DNA of 37,694 nucleotides, from NCBI GenBank assembly GCA_949296855.1, contig CASFRN010000139.1:1-37694 (forward strand), read 5' to 3'. Shown here piece by piece: positions 23,976 through 32,794 of this stretch (position 1 is its first letter; each line of letters opens with the position of its first letter). A program made the position numbers and the translations under genes. The DNA comes from an uncultured Bacteroides sp. (GTDB lineage: Bacteria; Bacteroidota; Bacteroidia; Bacteroidales; Bacteroidaceae). A model generated the notes under the pieces. It was not told the DNA's origin and made no database searches. It saw only the letters and a list, made by a program, of their open reading frames with translations.

Positions 23976-25733
23976 ATGTATATGGCAAACAGATTTTTCA
24001 AAGTTAACACGCTGCAAGGATTGCTCGTTTTATCCTTGTTGGGCACGACCGCCTGTGTCGACGACGCTTACGACTTAAGCAAAGACGTAGACATGACCAT
24101 TACGGTAGGTGGAGAGAACTTAAGCATTCCGGGAAGCAATACGGACTTGATTACGTTGGAAAAGATTTTCGATTTAGCTCCGGAAAGCGATGTGAAAGCC
24201 GATGCGAACGGCGACTATGCATTGACCATGAAGGGAGAAGGCTCCGAATCATCGGTCAATGTAGAAAACGTTACGATTGAAGGAAGCGAAATCGAAACCG
24301 ACCCTTCGACTACTGACCTGAACTTCCAATACGTCCCAGACCAAGAGAAAGCGGAAGCCAATGTAGACGACCACACCTCATTCAATGTAAACAAGACCGA
24401 TGTAACCGAAGACGTGGTAGAACTGCATTACGCCAACGTTACATCAATGTCTTCTTTAGACTTGAGCTTCGACGGAAGCGCACGCCAATTGCATTTGGCG
24501 GAAGGATTCACCGTCACATTCCCCGAATACATGACCATCCGTTGCGACGGAGATTCACGCTTTCAGGCAGAAGGCAATACGATTACGTTTGCCGAAGACG
24601 TAACGATTGCCAGAGGAAGCCGCTTGTCTATCCCCGTATCGGTAACCGCCATCGACTTCAACCAAATGCCTGAAGGCGAAGGATTGGTAGAACGCGGACA
24701 CCTGATTATCCGCGGCGACATTCCTGTAGCAGGACGTGCCTACCTACGCGACGACGACTTCCTCACGCACCAAGACGTGCAACTGAACCTGCATACAGAA
24801 ATCAACATCGACGACATCGAACTGACTGAAGTGACTGCCGTTGTCGACCCGCAAATCGACATCACCATCGACCCGGTTACGGTAAACGAGCTTCCCGACT
24901 TCTTGCAAGACAATGAAGTGGAAATCGACATGACCGACCCGAAAATCTTCTTGTATGTCACCAACGAATCGCCGGTAGCGGTAAACTTCACAGCCGACAT
25001 GATGCCCTATAAAGAAGGACAACAACTGAGCACCATCATCTTGGGCGATAAACCGAACGGCACTGAGCCTATCATCATCCCGGCAAACGTAACCGATTAT
25101 GCCATCTGCCTGCACCGCCTGGAAGATGCAGCCGGCATCGAAGCCGATGACATCATCACCGTCCCTAACCTGAACGACCTGGTGGCTAAAATCCCTGATG
25201 AAATCCGCACGGAAAACATCGAAGCTACAGCCAACAAACAGACCCCCATCACCTTGGAACTGGGCAGAGACTACAACGTGAAGACCGATTACAATGTAGT
25301 GGCACCGTTGCAATTCAACGACCAGACGCGGATTATCTACAACGACCAAATGGATGACTGGAACAGCGACATGAAAGACATCGATGCACGCCATGCTGAA
25401 ATCTCGCTCACCGCTACGAATACCATCCCGTTAGGTATGACCATGACCGCCGATGCCATCGACCCCGACGGCAATGTGCTGAGCAACATTACAGCTACCG
25501 TAGAAGGCGGAATCAGTGCCGGAAAGCCCGGTGCTCCCACTACAAGCACACTGACTATCCGCCTGGAATCGAAAGCCGACGGAGCGTTGAAGAATATGGA
25601 CGGCATCGCCTACCGGGTGGAAGCCTCGGTTCCGACCGAAGTGGAAGGCATCACCCTGAACGAAAACCAAAGCTTGAAACTCGACGATGTAGTCATCACC
25701 ATCAAGGGTGGAGTCACCTTAGACTTAAATTAA
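23976..25733 (+). CDS. Large surface-type lipoprotein, unknown function
   Basis: 585 residues; ATG 23976 or, two codons on, 23982. Lipobox SLLGTTAC (Cys27) is followed by VDDAYDLS. Acidic residues directly after the lipid Cys match the lipoprotein export signal of Bacteroidota, so surface exposure is likely. The rest is beta-rich, acidic and repetitive in style: SLDLSFDGSARQLHLAEG, then DDIELTEVTAVVDPQIDITI, VAVNFTADMMPYKEGQ and a final strand block near 480-585. No catalytic motif is recognised. It is followed after 36 bp by the DUF5723 barrel gene, and the two probably form a lipoprotein-barrel pair. I know no characterised relative. Confidence 0.82.
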   Translation: MYMANRFFKVNTLQGLLVLSLLGTTACVDDAYDLSKDVDMTITVGGENLSIPGSNTDLITLEKIFDLAPESDVKADANGDYALTMKGEGSESSVNVENVTIEGSEIETDPSTTDLNFQYVPDQEKAEANVDDHTSFNVNKTDVTEDVVELHYANVTSMSSLDLSFDGSARQLHLAEGFTVTFPEYMTIRCDGDSRFQAEGNTITFAEDVTIARGSRLSIPVSVTAIDFNQMPEGEGLVERGHLIIRGDIPVAGRAYLRDDDFLTHQDVQLNLHTEINIDDIELTEVTAVVDPQIDITIDPVTVNELPDFLQDNEVEIDMTDPKIFLYVTNESPVAVNFTADMMPYKEGQQLSTIILGDKPNGTEPIIIPANVTDYAICLHRLEDAAGIEADDIITVPNLNDLVAKIPDEIRTENIEATANKQTPITLELGRDYNVKTDYNVVAPLQFNDQTRIIYNDQMDDWNSDMKDIDARHAEISLTATNTIPLGMTMTADAIDPDGNVLSNITATVEGGISAGKPGAPTTSTLTIRLESKADGALKNMDGIAYRVEASVPTEVEGITLNENQSLKLDDVVITIKGGVTLDLN

Positions 25734-25769
25734 TCAAAACAGGTATTCATTATTATCGAACAGAAATTT

Positions 25770-27212
25770 ATGAAAAAACTACATAAACTTTTCACCGCGG
25801 CTCTCTTGGCAGGCTCATGCCTGACGGCTTCGGCACAGGCTTTACGCTCGGGATATTTCCTCGAAGGATATACCTTCCGCCACCAGCTTAACCCGGCTTT
25901 CTCCGCCGAGCGCAACTATGTCAGCATCCCCGTATTGGGCAACATCAATGTAGGCACACAGGGCAATATCGGGTTGGGACACTTCCTTTATCCGCAAAAC
26001 GACCAACTGATTACGTTCATGCACTCCAGCATCAACGGGCAGGACTTCTTAGGCGAACTGAAAGACAAGAACCGCCTCAGCGCCAACCTCAACATGACGC
26101 TGCTTGCGGCCGGATTCCACGCATGGGGCGGATTTAATACAGTAGACATCAACCTGCGCTCGAACACGAGCATGAACCTTCCATACGACTTGTTCGCCTT
26201 CATGAAGATGGGCATGACCGGAAGCGAGACACATTATAATATAGGCGACTTGGGCATCCAGTCGAACAACTACGTAGAACTGGCATTCGGCCACTCACGC
26301 AAAATCAACGACAAATTGAACGTGGGAGGCAAATTGAAATTCCTGTTAGGAGCCGCCAACCTCAGCCTGAAAATGACCGATATGGATGTCACCCTAAGCC
26401 AAGACAAATGGATGGTAAAAGCCAACGGTGAAATGAGTGCTTCCTTGAAAGGACTGACCATGCCTACTAAAGCCGAAAGCGGAAGAAAGGTAGACAATGC
26501 CAGCCAGCACGACTTGATAGACTGGGACAATGTAGATGTAGATAGCCCGGGATTGAGCGGTTTCGGTATGGCTATCGATTTGGGTGCCACGTATAAGGTA
26601 ATGGATGACCTGACCGTATCCGCCGCCTTGCTCGACTTCGGCTTCATGTCGTGGGGAAATACGATTAAGGCGGCTACAAGCAACGCTCCATGGGAATTCG
26701 ACGGATTCCAAAACATTGCAGTCGACCCTGAATTAGGCGATGATGACCCCAATTCATTGGAAAGCCAACTGGACGCTATCGGAAAAGACCTGGAAGACTA
26801 TGCCAGCTTCCACCGTACGGAAAACGGAACGAAACGCACCGCCATGTTAGGCGCCACGCTGAATCTCGGCGCGGAATATGCCTTCCCTCTGTATGATAAG
26901 CTCCATTTCGGTTTCTTATCGTCTACACGCATCAACGGCAAGTATAGCTGGTCGGAAGGACGCATCTCGGCTAACGTAGCGCCCATCAAATGGTTTGACG
27001 CAGGTGTCAACTATGCCATTTCTTCATTCGGCTCGTCATTCGGATGGTTATTGAACTTCCATCCGCGCGGCTTCAACTTCTTCGTAGGTATGGATCACCT
27101 GATGGGCAAAGTAAGCCCGCAATTCATCCCCGTCAAGAGCGGAAACATGAATATCAGCTTAGGTTTCAATGTAACCTTCGGAGGAAACAAAGACAAGAAA
27201 GACAAGAAATAA
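25770..27212 (+). CDS. DUF5723 family outer-membrane beta-barrel protein
   Basis: 480 residues with signal peptide MKKLHKLFTAALLAGSCLTASAQ. The start of the mature protein (RSGYFLEGYTFRHQLNPAFS) and the strand-turn alternation (INVGTQGNIGLGHFLYPQND, VNYAISSFGSSFGWLLNF) are those of DUF5723/PorV-like Bacteroidota barrels. The last strand is NISLGFNVTFGG, followed by a Lys/Asp tail KDKKDKK. A long acidic extracellular-type insert lies at about 315-345 (DPELGDDDPNSLESQLD). It probably resides in the outer membrane and may anchor or export the lipoprotein encoded just upstream; that partnership is inference from adjacency. Confidence 0.85.
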   Translation: MKKLHKLFTAALLAGSCLTASAQALRSGYFLEGYTFRHQLNPAFSAERNYVSIPVLGNINVGTQGNIGLGHFLYPQNDQLITFMHSSINGQDFLGELKDKNRLSANLNMTLLAAGFHAWGGFNTVDINLRSNTSMNLPYDLFAFMKMGMTGSETHYNIGDLGIQSNNYVELAFGHSRKINDKLNVGGKLKFLLGAANLSLKMTDMDVTLSQDKWMVKANGEMSASLKGLTMPTKAESGRKVDNASQHDLIDWDNVDVDSPGLSGFGMAIDLGATYKVMDDLTVSAALLDFGFMSWGNTIKAATSNAPWEFDGFQNIAVDPELGDDDPNSLESQLDAIGKDLEDYASFHRTENGTKRTAMLGATLNLGAEYAFPLYDKLHFGFLSSTRINGKYSWSEGRISANVAPIKWFDAGVNYAISSFGSSFGWLLNFHPRGFNFFVGMDHLMGKVSPQFIPVKSGNMNISLGFNVTFGGNKDKKDKK

Positions 27213-27229
27213 TAATTCCGTATAAAATA

Positions 27230-27312
27230 CAGAGACACGGAAACACAGAGGCTTTTAACTTGAGAATTAAAAACTCAAAATTAAAAATCATCTCTGTGTT
27301 TCCGTGTCTCTG
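27230..27312. repeat. CAGAGACAC inverted-repeat element, copy B (hairpin between convergent genes)
   Basis: A perfect 21-bp inverted repeat: the arm at 27230-27250 begins CAGAGACACGG and its complement occupies 27292-27312, enclosing 41 bp that are AT-rich. It lies in the 125-bp gap between the DUF5723 gene and cysS, which converge, and can act as a bidirectional terminator. It belongs to the same dispersed family as 7315-7371 and 32622-32780. Confidence 0.8.
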
Positions 27313-27337
27313 CGTTTTTCCCCAATAAAGACCTTGC

Positions 27338-28816
27338 TTATTTGTTCAGCCTCCAAGTGAAGCCGTCTTTCGTGTCTTTCACCTCGAAGCCGAGGGCAGA
27401 CAGGTTATCGCGGATTTTGTCGCTCGTAGCCCAGTCTTTGTTGGCTTTCGCCTTCATGCGTTCTTCCAGCAACATGTCTACTACTTTGCCGAAGGCTTCT
27501 TCGCGGGCGGCATTGTTTTCGCTTTCTTCCTTCAAGCCCAAGATGTCGAAGGCAAAGAGTCGGAATACGCTCTTCAGTTCTTCTAAATCCTCGGCGCTGA
27601 TGGTGGCTTTCTTGTCGGCTAACGTATTAATCATGCGGATAGCATCGAAGAGATGTGAAATGACTATCGGTGTGTTCAAGTCATCGTTCATTGCCTCGTA
27701 GCATTTCTCACGAAGCCCTGCAGGTTCGATGCCTGATGTGGCTTTCGACGGAGTGATGCGGTCGAGGTTCTTGATGCCTTCCAAGAGGCGTTCCAGTCCT
27801 TTCTCGGCGGCTTGCAGGGCTTCGTTGCTGAAGTCTACCGTGCTACGATAATGCGCTTGCAGGATGAAGAAACGGATGGTCATCGGCGAGTAGGCTTGTG
27901 TCAAGAGTTGGTTTGAGCCTGTAAAGAACTCTTCCAAGGTGATGAAATTGCCCAACGACTTGCCCATCTTCTGCCCGTTGATGGTAATCATGTTGTTGTG
28001 CATCCAATAGCGCACCATCTGATGGCCTTCGGAAGCTACGGCTTGCGCTATTTCGCATTCGTGATGCGGGAATATCAGGTCCATGCCGCCTCCGTGGATA
28101 TCGAAGGTTTCTCCTAAATACTTACGTCCCATTGCTGTACATTCGCAATGCCAGCCGGGGAAACCGTCGCTCCAAGGCGAGGGCCAGCGCATGATATGTT
28201 CGGGTTGCGCGCATTTCCAAAGGGCGAAGTCGGCTGGGTTATGCTTTTCTTCTTGTCCGTCCAGTTCGCGGGTTGTATTGAGCACATCATCCAGGTTGCG
28301 TCCCGAAAGTATGCCGTAATGATGGTCTTTGTTGTATTTCGCTACATCGAAGTACACCGAGCCTTGGCTTTCGTAGGCATAACCGTTTTTCAGAATCTCT
28401 TCCACCAACCGGATTTGCTCGATGATGTGTCCCGAAGCGTGCGGCTCAATGCTGGGCGGAAGCACGTTGAGGGCTTCCATTGCTTTATGATAACGGATGA
28501 GGTAATATTGCACCACTTCCATCGGCTCCAATTGTTCCAGCCGCGCTTTCTTGGCAATCTTGTCTTCGCCATCATCGGCATCGTGCTCCAAATGGCCTAC
28601 ATCGGTGATGTTGCGCACATAGCGCACCTTATATCCCAAATGATTCAGATAACGGAACAAGATATCGAACGTAATGGCAGGACGCGCGTGTCCCAAGTGC
28701 GCGTCGCCGTAAACGGTAGGGCCGCACACATACATTCCCACGTGAGGGGCATGCAAAGGAACGAACGGTTCCTTCCTGCGGCTCAACGTATTGTAAATAA
28801 TGAGTTGATTTTCCAT
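27338..28816 (-). CDS. cysS: Cysteinyl-tRNA synthetase
   Basis: 492 residues, the usual length. Charges tRNA-Cys with cysteine in the cytoplasm. Class I signatures: [21 protein letters not shown] contains the zinc-ligand Cys and the HIGH motif (HLGH, near 41-44). [40 protein letters not shown] holds further zinc ligands near 222-255, and [12 protein letters not shown] carries the KMSKS equivalent (near 280-290). The C-terminal helical anticodon region runs from about 360 to the end. The start [11 protein letters not shown] at 28816 is standard. It stands alone, convergent with the DUF5723 gene and divergent from mnmA. Confidence 0.97.
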   Translation of the reverse strand: MENQLIIYNTLSRRKEPFVPLHAPHVGMYVCGPTVYGDAHLGHARPAITFDILFRYLNHLGYKVRYVRNITDVGHLEHDADDGEDKIAKKARLEQLEPMEVVQYYLIRYHKAMEALNVLPPSIEPHASGHIIEQIRLVEEILKNGYAYESQGSVYFDVAKYNKDHHYGILSGRNLDDVLNTTRELDGQEEKHNPADFALWKCAQPEHIMRWPSPWSDGFPGWHCECTAMGRKYLGETFDIHGGGMDLIFPHHECEIAQAVASEGHQMVRYWMHNNMITINGQKMGKSLGNFITLEEFFTGSNQLLTQAYSPMTIRFFILQAHYRSTVDFSNEALQAAEKGLERLLEGIKNLDRITPSKATSGIEPAGLREKCYEAMNDDLNTPIVISHLFDAIRMINTLADKKATISAEDLEELKSVFRLFAFDILGLKEESENNAAREEAFGKVVDMLLEERMKAKANKDWATSDKIRDNLSALGFEVKDTKDGFTWRLNK

Positions 28817-28961
28817 AATTCTCGTTTATTTGATAGGGCACAAAAATAACGAAAAAGGAGATAGCCGCCAAAACAAAGCTCCTCCAAATCTGTTAATGAA
28901 AGTATAATGCAAGGTAGAATTATTAAATCGTGTTATAAAACACTTTATTTTAGCCCAAACG

Positions 28962-28992
28962 TTTGCTGTTTCAAAGAAAGTCCGTACATTTG
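28962..28992 (+). promoter_or_regulatory. Consensus Bacteroidota promoter ahead of mnmA
   Basis: TTTG (28962-28965), 19 nt, then TACATTTG (28985-28992): exact -33 and -7 boxes at the exact spacing. Transcription should start at about 28998, giving a leader of roughly 75 nt before the mnmA ATG (29075). Confidence 0.8.
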
Positions 28993-28997
28993 CAATG

Positions 28998-29061
28998 TGT
29001 TTTTCATAGTATTAGATTTAAGGTTAACAAAGGTTGGAGTACAGCGGTACTCCTTTTTTTT
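28998..29061 (+). ncRNA. Short leader RNA ending in an intrinsic terminator (attenuator or sRNA)
   Basis: From the predicted start near 28998 the RNA meets a terminator: GGAGTAC (29036-29042), loop AGCG, GTACTCC (29047-29053) and then eight T (29054-29061). The terminator ends only 13 nt before the mnmA ATG. A strong promoter followed at once by a terminator implies either attenuation of mnmA or a separate RNA of about 60 nt. The intervening sequence (GTATTAGATTTAAGGTTAAC) encodes no obvious leader peptide. Confidence 0.6.
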
Positions 29062-29074
29062 ATGCCCATACGTT

Positions 29075-30145
29075 ATGAAGGAAGAAAAAGAGAAGCGTGT
29101 TTTGTTAGGGATGAGCGGGGGGACGGATAGCTCGGTGGCGGCTATGCTCCTGCAGGATGCGGGTTATGAAGTGACCGGCGTGACGTTCCGTTTCTATGAG
29201 AAAGAAGGCGATACGGCTTACCTTGACGATGCGCGCCAACTCTGCTCCCGCCTGCATATTCCTCATCTTGCCTATGATGCGCGGGAGGTTTTCTGCAAGC
29301 ACATTATCACGTATTTCATCGATGAGTACCTGAAAGGGCGCACTCCCGTACCGTGTACCTTGTGTAATAACCGCTTGAAATGGCCTCTTCTTCAACGCCT
29401 TGCCGATGAGCGGGACATTCCTTTCATCGCATCTGGACACTATGTGCAAAAACGCCTCATCGGGGAGCGTTGGCACATCACCCAAGGAGCCGACCCCGAT
29501 AAAGACCAGTCGTTTTTCCTTTGGGGGCTTCCGCAAGACATTATCGCTCGGATGATTCTTCCCTTGGGAAACCTTACCAAGACCCGTGTGCGCGAAATCG
29601 CTTCCGAGCGGGGATTCCTGAAAGTGGCGTCCAAGCGGGATAGCCTCGGCGTGTGCTTCTGCCCCGGAGATTACCGCACCTATCTGCGCGAGCACACGCA
29701 AGCGGGTGACATCGCTCCCGGACCTATCTTCGACGAGCAACGCAACTATATGGGTACGCACGAGGGATATCCGTTCTATACCATCGGGCAACGCCGTGGG
29801 CTGGGCGTTTATCGGAACAAAGCCCTCTTCGTAAAGGAAATCCTTCCGGAGGAGAACACCGTTATCCTTGCCGACGACCTCCGCTCGCTGGAGCATCGGG
29901 CGTTCTATCTTTCGCACTGGCACCTGCCCAATCCCGAAGCGGTATTCGCCCCGCAATCGGAACTCATCGTGAAGATACGCTACCGCAAGCAAGCCAACCG
30001 CTGCTCGGTTTCCCTTACTCCCGATGACCGCTTATATGTCCGCTTACACGAACCATTGGCTTCCATCGCGTGCGGACAAGCCGCAGTGTTCTATCAAGAT
30101 AACGTGGTGTTGGGCGGAGGGATTATTGACGAGACCGGTGAATAG
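29075..30145 (+). CDS. mnmA: tRNA-specific 2-thiouridylase MnmA
   Basis: 356 residues from ATG 29075 ([16 protein letters not shown]). Upstream in-frame codons cross the promoter and terminator and are rejected. MnmA adenylates and thiolates uridine-34 of Lys/Glu/Gln tRNAs. The PP-loop [12 protein letters not shown] (12-23) has Thr where Val is usual. Cys94 in [13 protein letters not shown] and Cys194 in [12 protein letters not shown] are the two catalytic cysteines of the family. The C-terminal beta-barrel runs from about 255 ([20 protein letters not shown]). Bacteroidota often carry more than one mnmA, and this divergent P-loop may mark a paralogue. Monocistronic, possibly attenuated by the hairpin 13 nt ahead. 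Confidence 0.93.
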   Translation: MKEEKEKRVLLGMSGGTDSSVAAMLLQDAGYEVTGVTFRFYEKEGDTAYLDDARQLCSRLHIPHLAYDAREVFCKHIITYFIDEYLKGRTPVPCTLCNNRLKWPLLQRLADERDIPFIASGHYVQKRLIGERWHITQGADPDKDQSFFLWGLPQDIIARMILPLGNLTKTRVREIASERGFLKVASKRDSLGVCFCPGDYRTYLREHTQAGDIAPGPIFDEQRNYMGTHEGYPFYTIGQRRGLGVYRNKALFVKEILPEENTVILADDLRSLEHRAFYLSHWHLPNPEAVFAPQSELIVKIRYRKQANRCSVSLTPDDRLYVRLHEPLASIACGQAAVFYQDNVVLGGGIIDETGE

Positions 30146-30220
30146 TGCTCCGGAAAACCACCCAAAAGGCATAAAAACTCCAACCAACATCTTGCGCAGC
30201 ATAAGGTTGTACATTTCATA

Positions 30221-30251
30221 GCACACGGATGACACAGAAAGACACAGAAAT
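30221..30251. repeat. Partial CAGAGACAC-type repeat
   Basis: ATAGCACACGGATGACACAG then AAAGACACAGAAATAG, just before the stop of the U32 gene. It resembles one arm of the dispersed repeat and shares ATAGCACACGGA with 23824-23835, but no inverted partner is adjacent. Probably a decayed copy. Confidence 0.4.
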
Positions 30252-30257
30252 AGTATA

Positions 30258-31520
30258 TCATCGTTTCTTCAATTCCTCGGTAGGAGCCATGCGGTAGAGC
30301 TTGTCGCTGGGACGGATGCGGCCCGGCACCTTGAAGGATACGTGTACACCTTTGGGCACTACATCCACCGGCTTCAGGTCGACACGGGCTTCTTCGAGGG
30401 TGACAAACATCGCACCCGTAGTAGGACCGGTTATCAGAAGTTTGTCGCCTACCTTGATTTCGGAGGCCTCTATCAGGAACTCCGCTACGCCGATGTTCGA
30501 GAAATACTTGATGCCTCGTCCGGCATAGACCTTGCGCTCGGTAGCTTCCGAACCGTAATTGCGACTCCATTCACCCAAACGTTGACCCAAATAGTAACCG
30601 TTCCAGAATCCGCGATTGAACACCGTCTTCAGACGTTCGTCCCAAGCGTCTTTCTTCTCTTCGGTAAATGTGCCCTCTAGGTACGATTGGATGGCTTCCT
30701 TGTAGCACTCTACCACCGTGCGGACGTATTCCGGTCCGCGGGCACGGCCTTCTATCTTGAACACCCGTACGCCCGCTTCTATCATCTCGTCCATAAAACG
30801 GATGGTCTTCAGGTCTTTGGGCGACATGATGTATTGGTTGTCTATCTCCAGTTCGATGTCGCTCTCCTTGTCTTTCACGATATACGCCCTGCGGCACACC
30901 TGCATACAAGCTCCCCGGTTGGCGGAAGCGTTCTGTTCATTCAAGCTAAGGTAGCATTTTCCCGATACCGCCATGCACAATGCTCCATGGCAAAACATTT
31001 CGATGCGCACCGGTTTGCCCATCGGCCCCGTGATATGCTGCTCTTGAATGGCATCGTATATCTTACGCACCTGTTTCAGATTCAATTCGCGTGCCAGCAC
31101 CACCACATCGGCGAAGCGGGCATAAAACTTCAACGCCTCCGCGTTGCTGATATTCAACTGGGTAGAGAGATGCACTTCCTGCCCCACTTGGTTGCAATAA
31201 GCCATTACCGCCACATCCGAAGCGATGACCGCACTGATGCCCGCTTCTTTCGCGGCATCAATAATCCGGCGCATCAGTTCGATGTCTTCATCATAGATAA
31301 TAGTATTCACCGTGAGGTAACTCTTCACCCCGTTTTCGTCACACGTGCGGGCTATCTCGCGCAAGTCATCAATGGTAAACGTGCTTGCCGAACGGGCACG
31401 CATGTTCAGGCTCTCAATGCCGAAGTAAATGGAATCCGCTCCGGCATGGATAGCGGCAGCCAGCGACTCGCGCGAGCCGACTGGTGCCATAATCTCGAAG
31501 TCTTTTATCGAATGATTCAT
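30258..31520 (-). CDS. Peptidase U32 family protein (TrhP/RlhA-like)
   Basis: 420 residues from ATG 31520 (MNHSIKDFEIMAPVGSRES). An ATG at 31532 or TTG at 31544 would fall on or within about 10 nt of the -7 box. The TIM-barrel-like N-terminal part shows MAPVGSRESLAAAIHAGADSIYFG and VHLSTQLNISN. The cysteine cluster CHGALCMAVSGKCYLS plus ACMQVCRRAY (about 195-235) is that of the U32 family. Despite the peptidase name, E. coli relatives act in prephenate-dependent hydroxylation of uridine-34 in tRNA (TrhP) or of 23S rRNA (RlhA). A C-terminal beta-barrel follows (KVGDKLLITGPTTG). Two other tRNA-modification genes lie within 4 kb, which suits an RNA role. The exact substrate is uncertain. Confidence 0.9.
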   Translation of the reverse strand: MNHSIKDFEIMAPVGSRESLAAAIHAGADSIYFGIESLNMRARSASTFTIDDLREIARTCDENGVKSYLTVNTIIYDEDIELMRRIIDAAKEAGISAVIASDVAVMAYCNQVGQEVHLSTQLNISNAEALKFYARFADVVVLARELNLKQVRKIYDAIQEQHITGPMGKPVRIEMFCHGALCMAVSGKCYLSLNEQNASANRGACMQVCRRAYIVKDKESDIELEIDNQYIMSPKDLKTIRFMDEMIEAGVRVFKIEGRARGPEYVRTVVECYKEAIQSYLEGTFTEEKKDAWDERLKTVFNRGFWNGYYLGQRLGEWSRNYGSEATERKVYAGRGIKYFSNIGVAEFLIEASEIKVGDKLLITGPTTGAMFVTLEEARVDLKPVDVVPKGVHVSFKVPGRIRPSDKLYRMAPTEELKKR

Positions 31521-31541
31521 TCTTTTGCTCATTTTAGGCTG

Positions 31542-31549
31542 CAAAGGTA
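31542..31549 (-). promoter_or_regulatory. -7 box TACCTTTG of the U32 gene
   Basis: The minus strand reads TACCTTTG, an exact TAnnTTTG. Transcription would begin near 31535, so the ATG at 31520 is preferred. The -33 position is weak (GTGA). Confidence 0.55.
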
Positions 31550-31573
31550 ATGAATCTCCGGCGAATAATCACA

Positions 31574-32407
31574 TTATTTATATAAAGCCTTGCCTAAGTC
31601 TTCCAGTCCGGCTTCTCCAGGCAAACCGGGATAGGCTTTCTTCATGGCATCCACAAAAGCTTGCGATGTCGGGTTTGCATTGAACAGTTCTTTCATCTTT
31701 TTCAAGTAAGCGATTTTAAACTCTACCGCATCCCGTTTTGCCGCACCTCCATGTCCGCCGATAAAGAGTTCTGCACCCGATGCCAACGAGTTTTCCGCTT
31801 CAGCGATTTCAGCATCCATGCCAGCCGGAGACGATACCTGCAAGTGGCTGATATGTGCCTTTGCCGGAGTCCAGTGCGTATAATATGCCTTCCCGTCTAT
31901 CAGGATGCTTGCAGCAGGGAAATCCGAACTTGCCCCATGACGGAATTCGAACGTCACGCCCGCCCAAGTCTGCATTGTTCCGAAAGCGACTTCTGATACT
32001 TCACCCGTAGGCATTTCGGTCATAGCATCACCGAATGCTTGTGCAAAACCTTTCATCATCCCTCCATATATTTCACCTTTAGTAAATTCGGGCATACCTT
32101 CCGCCATTACCACATCATGGTTTCCGGTGCCGCCCACGTGATAATCCGTGATACGTTTCTCTACGGGCTTCTCCAATGCCGAAAGATAAGTGTCAAACTC
32201 CGTCACATTCTCCTTGAACAAGGGTTGTTCCATCGTTACAAGCGCATCCTTGCCCTCAATAATGTAACTTGCGTCACCCAACACATCGTTGGTGTAATAC
32301 ACATGCAGTTTGCAATTGCCGAGGTCATGTACCTCGAAACGTCCTTTAGTCTGTGCCATAGCTGTAATTGTTAAGAGATTGAACAAAATAAATAATACTT
32401 TTCTCAT
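31574..32407 (-). CDS. Secreted metallo-beta-lactamase-fold-like protein
   Basis: 277 residues with signal peptide MRKVLFILFNLLTITAMAQ. The layout resembles an MBL-fold hydrolase. An N-terminal strand (CKLHVYYTNDVLGDASYIIEGKDALVTMEQPLF) is followed by TDYHVGGTGNHDVVMAEG, where HxHxDH would be expected but only a single His pair is seen, and by a late ELFIGGHGGAAKRDAVEF with another His. The zinc motif is thus reduced and catalysis is doubtful. The protein may bind a ligand or use an altered metal site. It is divergent from an HxlR regulator 388 bp away and probably belongs to its regulon; candidate half-sites lie between. Confidence 0.6.
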   Translation of the reverse strand: MRKVLFILFNLLTITAMAQTKGRFEVHDLGNCKLHVYYTNDVLGDASYIIEGKDALVTMEQPLFKENVTEFDTYLSALEKPVEKRITDYHVGGTGNHDVVMAEGMPEFTKGEIYGGMMKGFAQAFGDAMTEMPTGEVSEVAFGTMQTWAGVTFEFRHGASSDFPAASILIDGKAYYTHWTPAKAHISHLQVSSPAGMDAEIAEAENSLASGAELFIGGHGGAAKRDAVEFKIAYLKKMKELFNANPTSQAFVDAMKKAYPGLPGEAGLEDLGKALYK

Positions 32408-32485
32408 GGTTTCTTGCTTTTAGTGATTATACTCATTGTTTTACTTTTCTGCACTGCAAAGTTGGGAAGAGTTTTTCAATTTCAC

Positions 32486-32523
32486 AAGTAGGTACGTGAA
32501 AGTCAGATACTTACATAGAAGTA
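32486..32523. promoter_or_regulatory. AAGTA/TACTT half-sites, candidate HxlR operator
   Basis: AAGTA (32486-32490), TACTT (32508-32512) and AAGTA (32519-32523): the last two form a dyad with a 6-bp spacer and lie between the divergent HxlR and MBL-like genes. HxlR regulators often bind TACTT/AAGTA-type dyads near their own promoters. The minus-strand gene has a near -7 box (CAACTTTG, 32457-32464) just downstream. Confidence 0.45.
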
Positions 32524-32621
32524 ACCTTTGTTGGATACAAGCAAGTTACAAACGAAAATATTTTTGAAAAAAGTTATTTGCTATTCAAAAGAACTTTGCT
32601 TACTTTTGTAGAGCGAATTAA

Positions 32622-32780
32622 TATATTGAACACAGAGACACAAAGACACAGAGTTCTTTATATTAAAAAGATTAATATCTGCTATACGCCCCTACAACTA
32701 ATTGGGCAAAATGCAGAAAAAAGATAAAAACATCATGTAAATATAATCCTTTGTGTCTCTGTGACTCTGTGTTCAATATA
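32622..32780. repeat. CAGAGACAC inverted-repeat element, copy C
   Basis: TATATTGAACACAGAG (32622-32637) is matched exactly in inverse at 32765-32780. Inside each arm is a further ACACAAAGACACAGAG-like segment, whose right-hand version carries the same words in another order (CACAGAGACACAAAGG on the complementary strand). The 127-bp interior has no ORF. It fills the gap before the HxlR gene, whose ATG (32795) starts 14 bp after the right arm, so it may carry or influence its promoter. Confidence 0.75.
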
Positions 32781-32794
32781 ACTACAATATACTT

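Noticed and set aside
28907..29074. Extension of mnmA to an ATG at 28907
   Set aside because: The extension would run through the consensus promoter and the leader terminator, and its residues do not resemble MnmA.
29105..29992. A 295-codon minus-strand frame over mnmA
   Set aside because: Antisense shadow; mnmA has PP-loop and catalytic cysteines.
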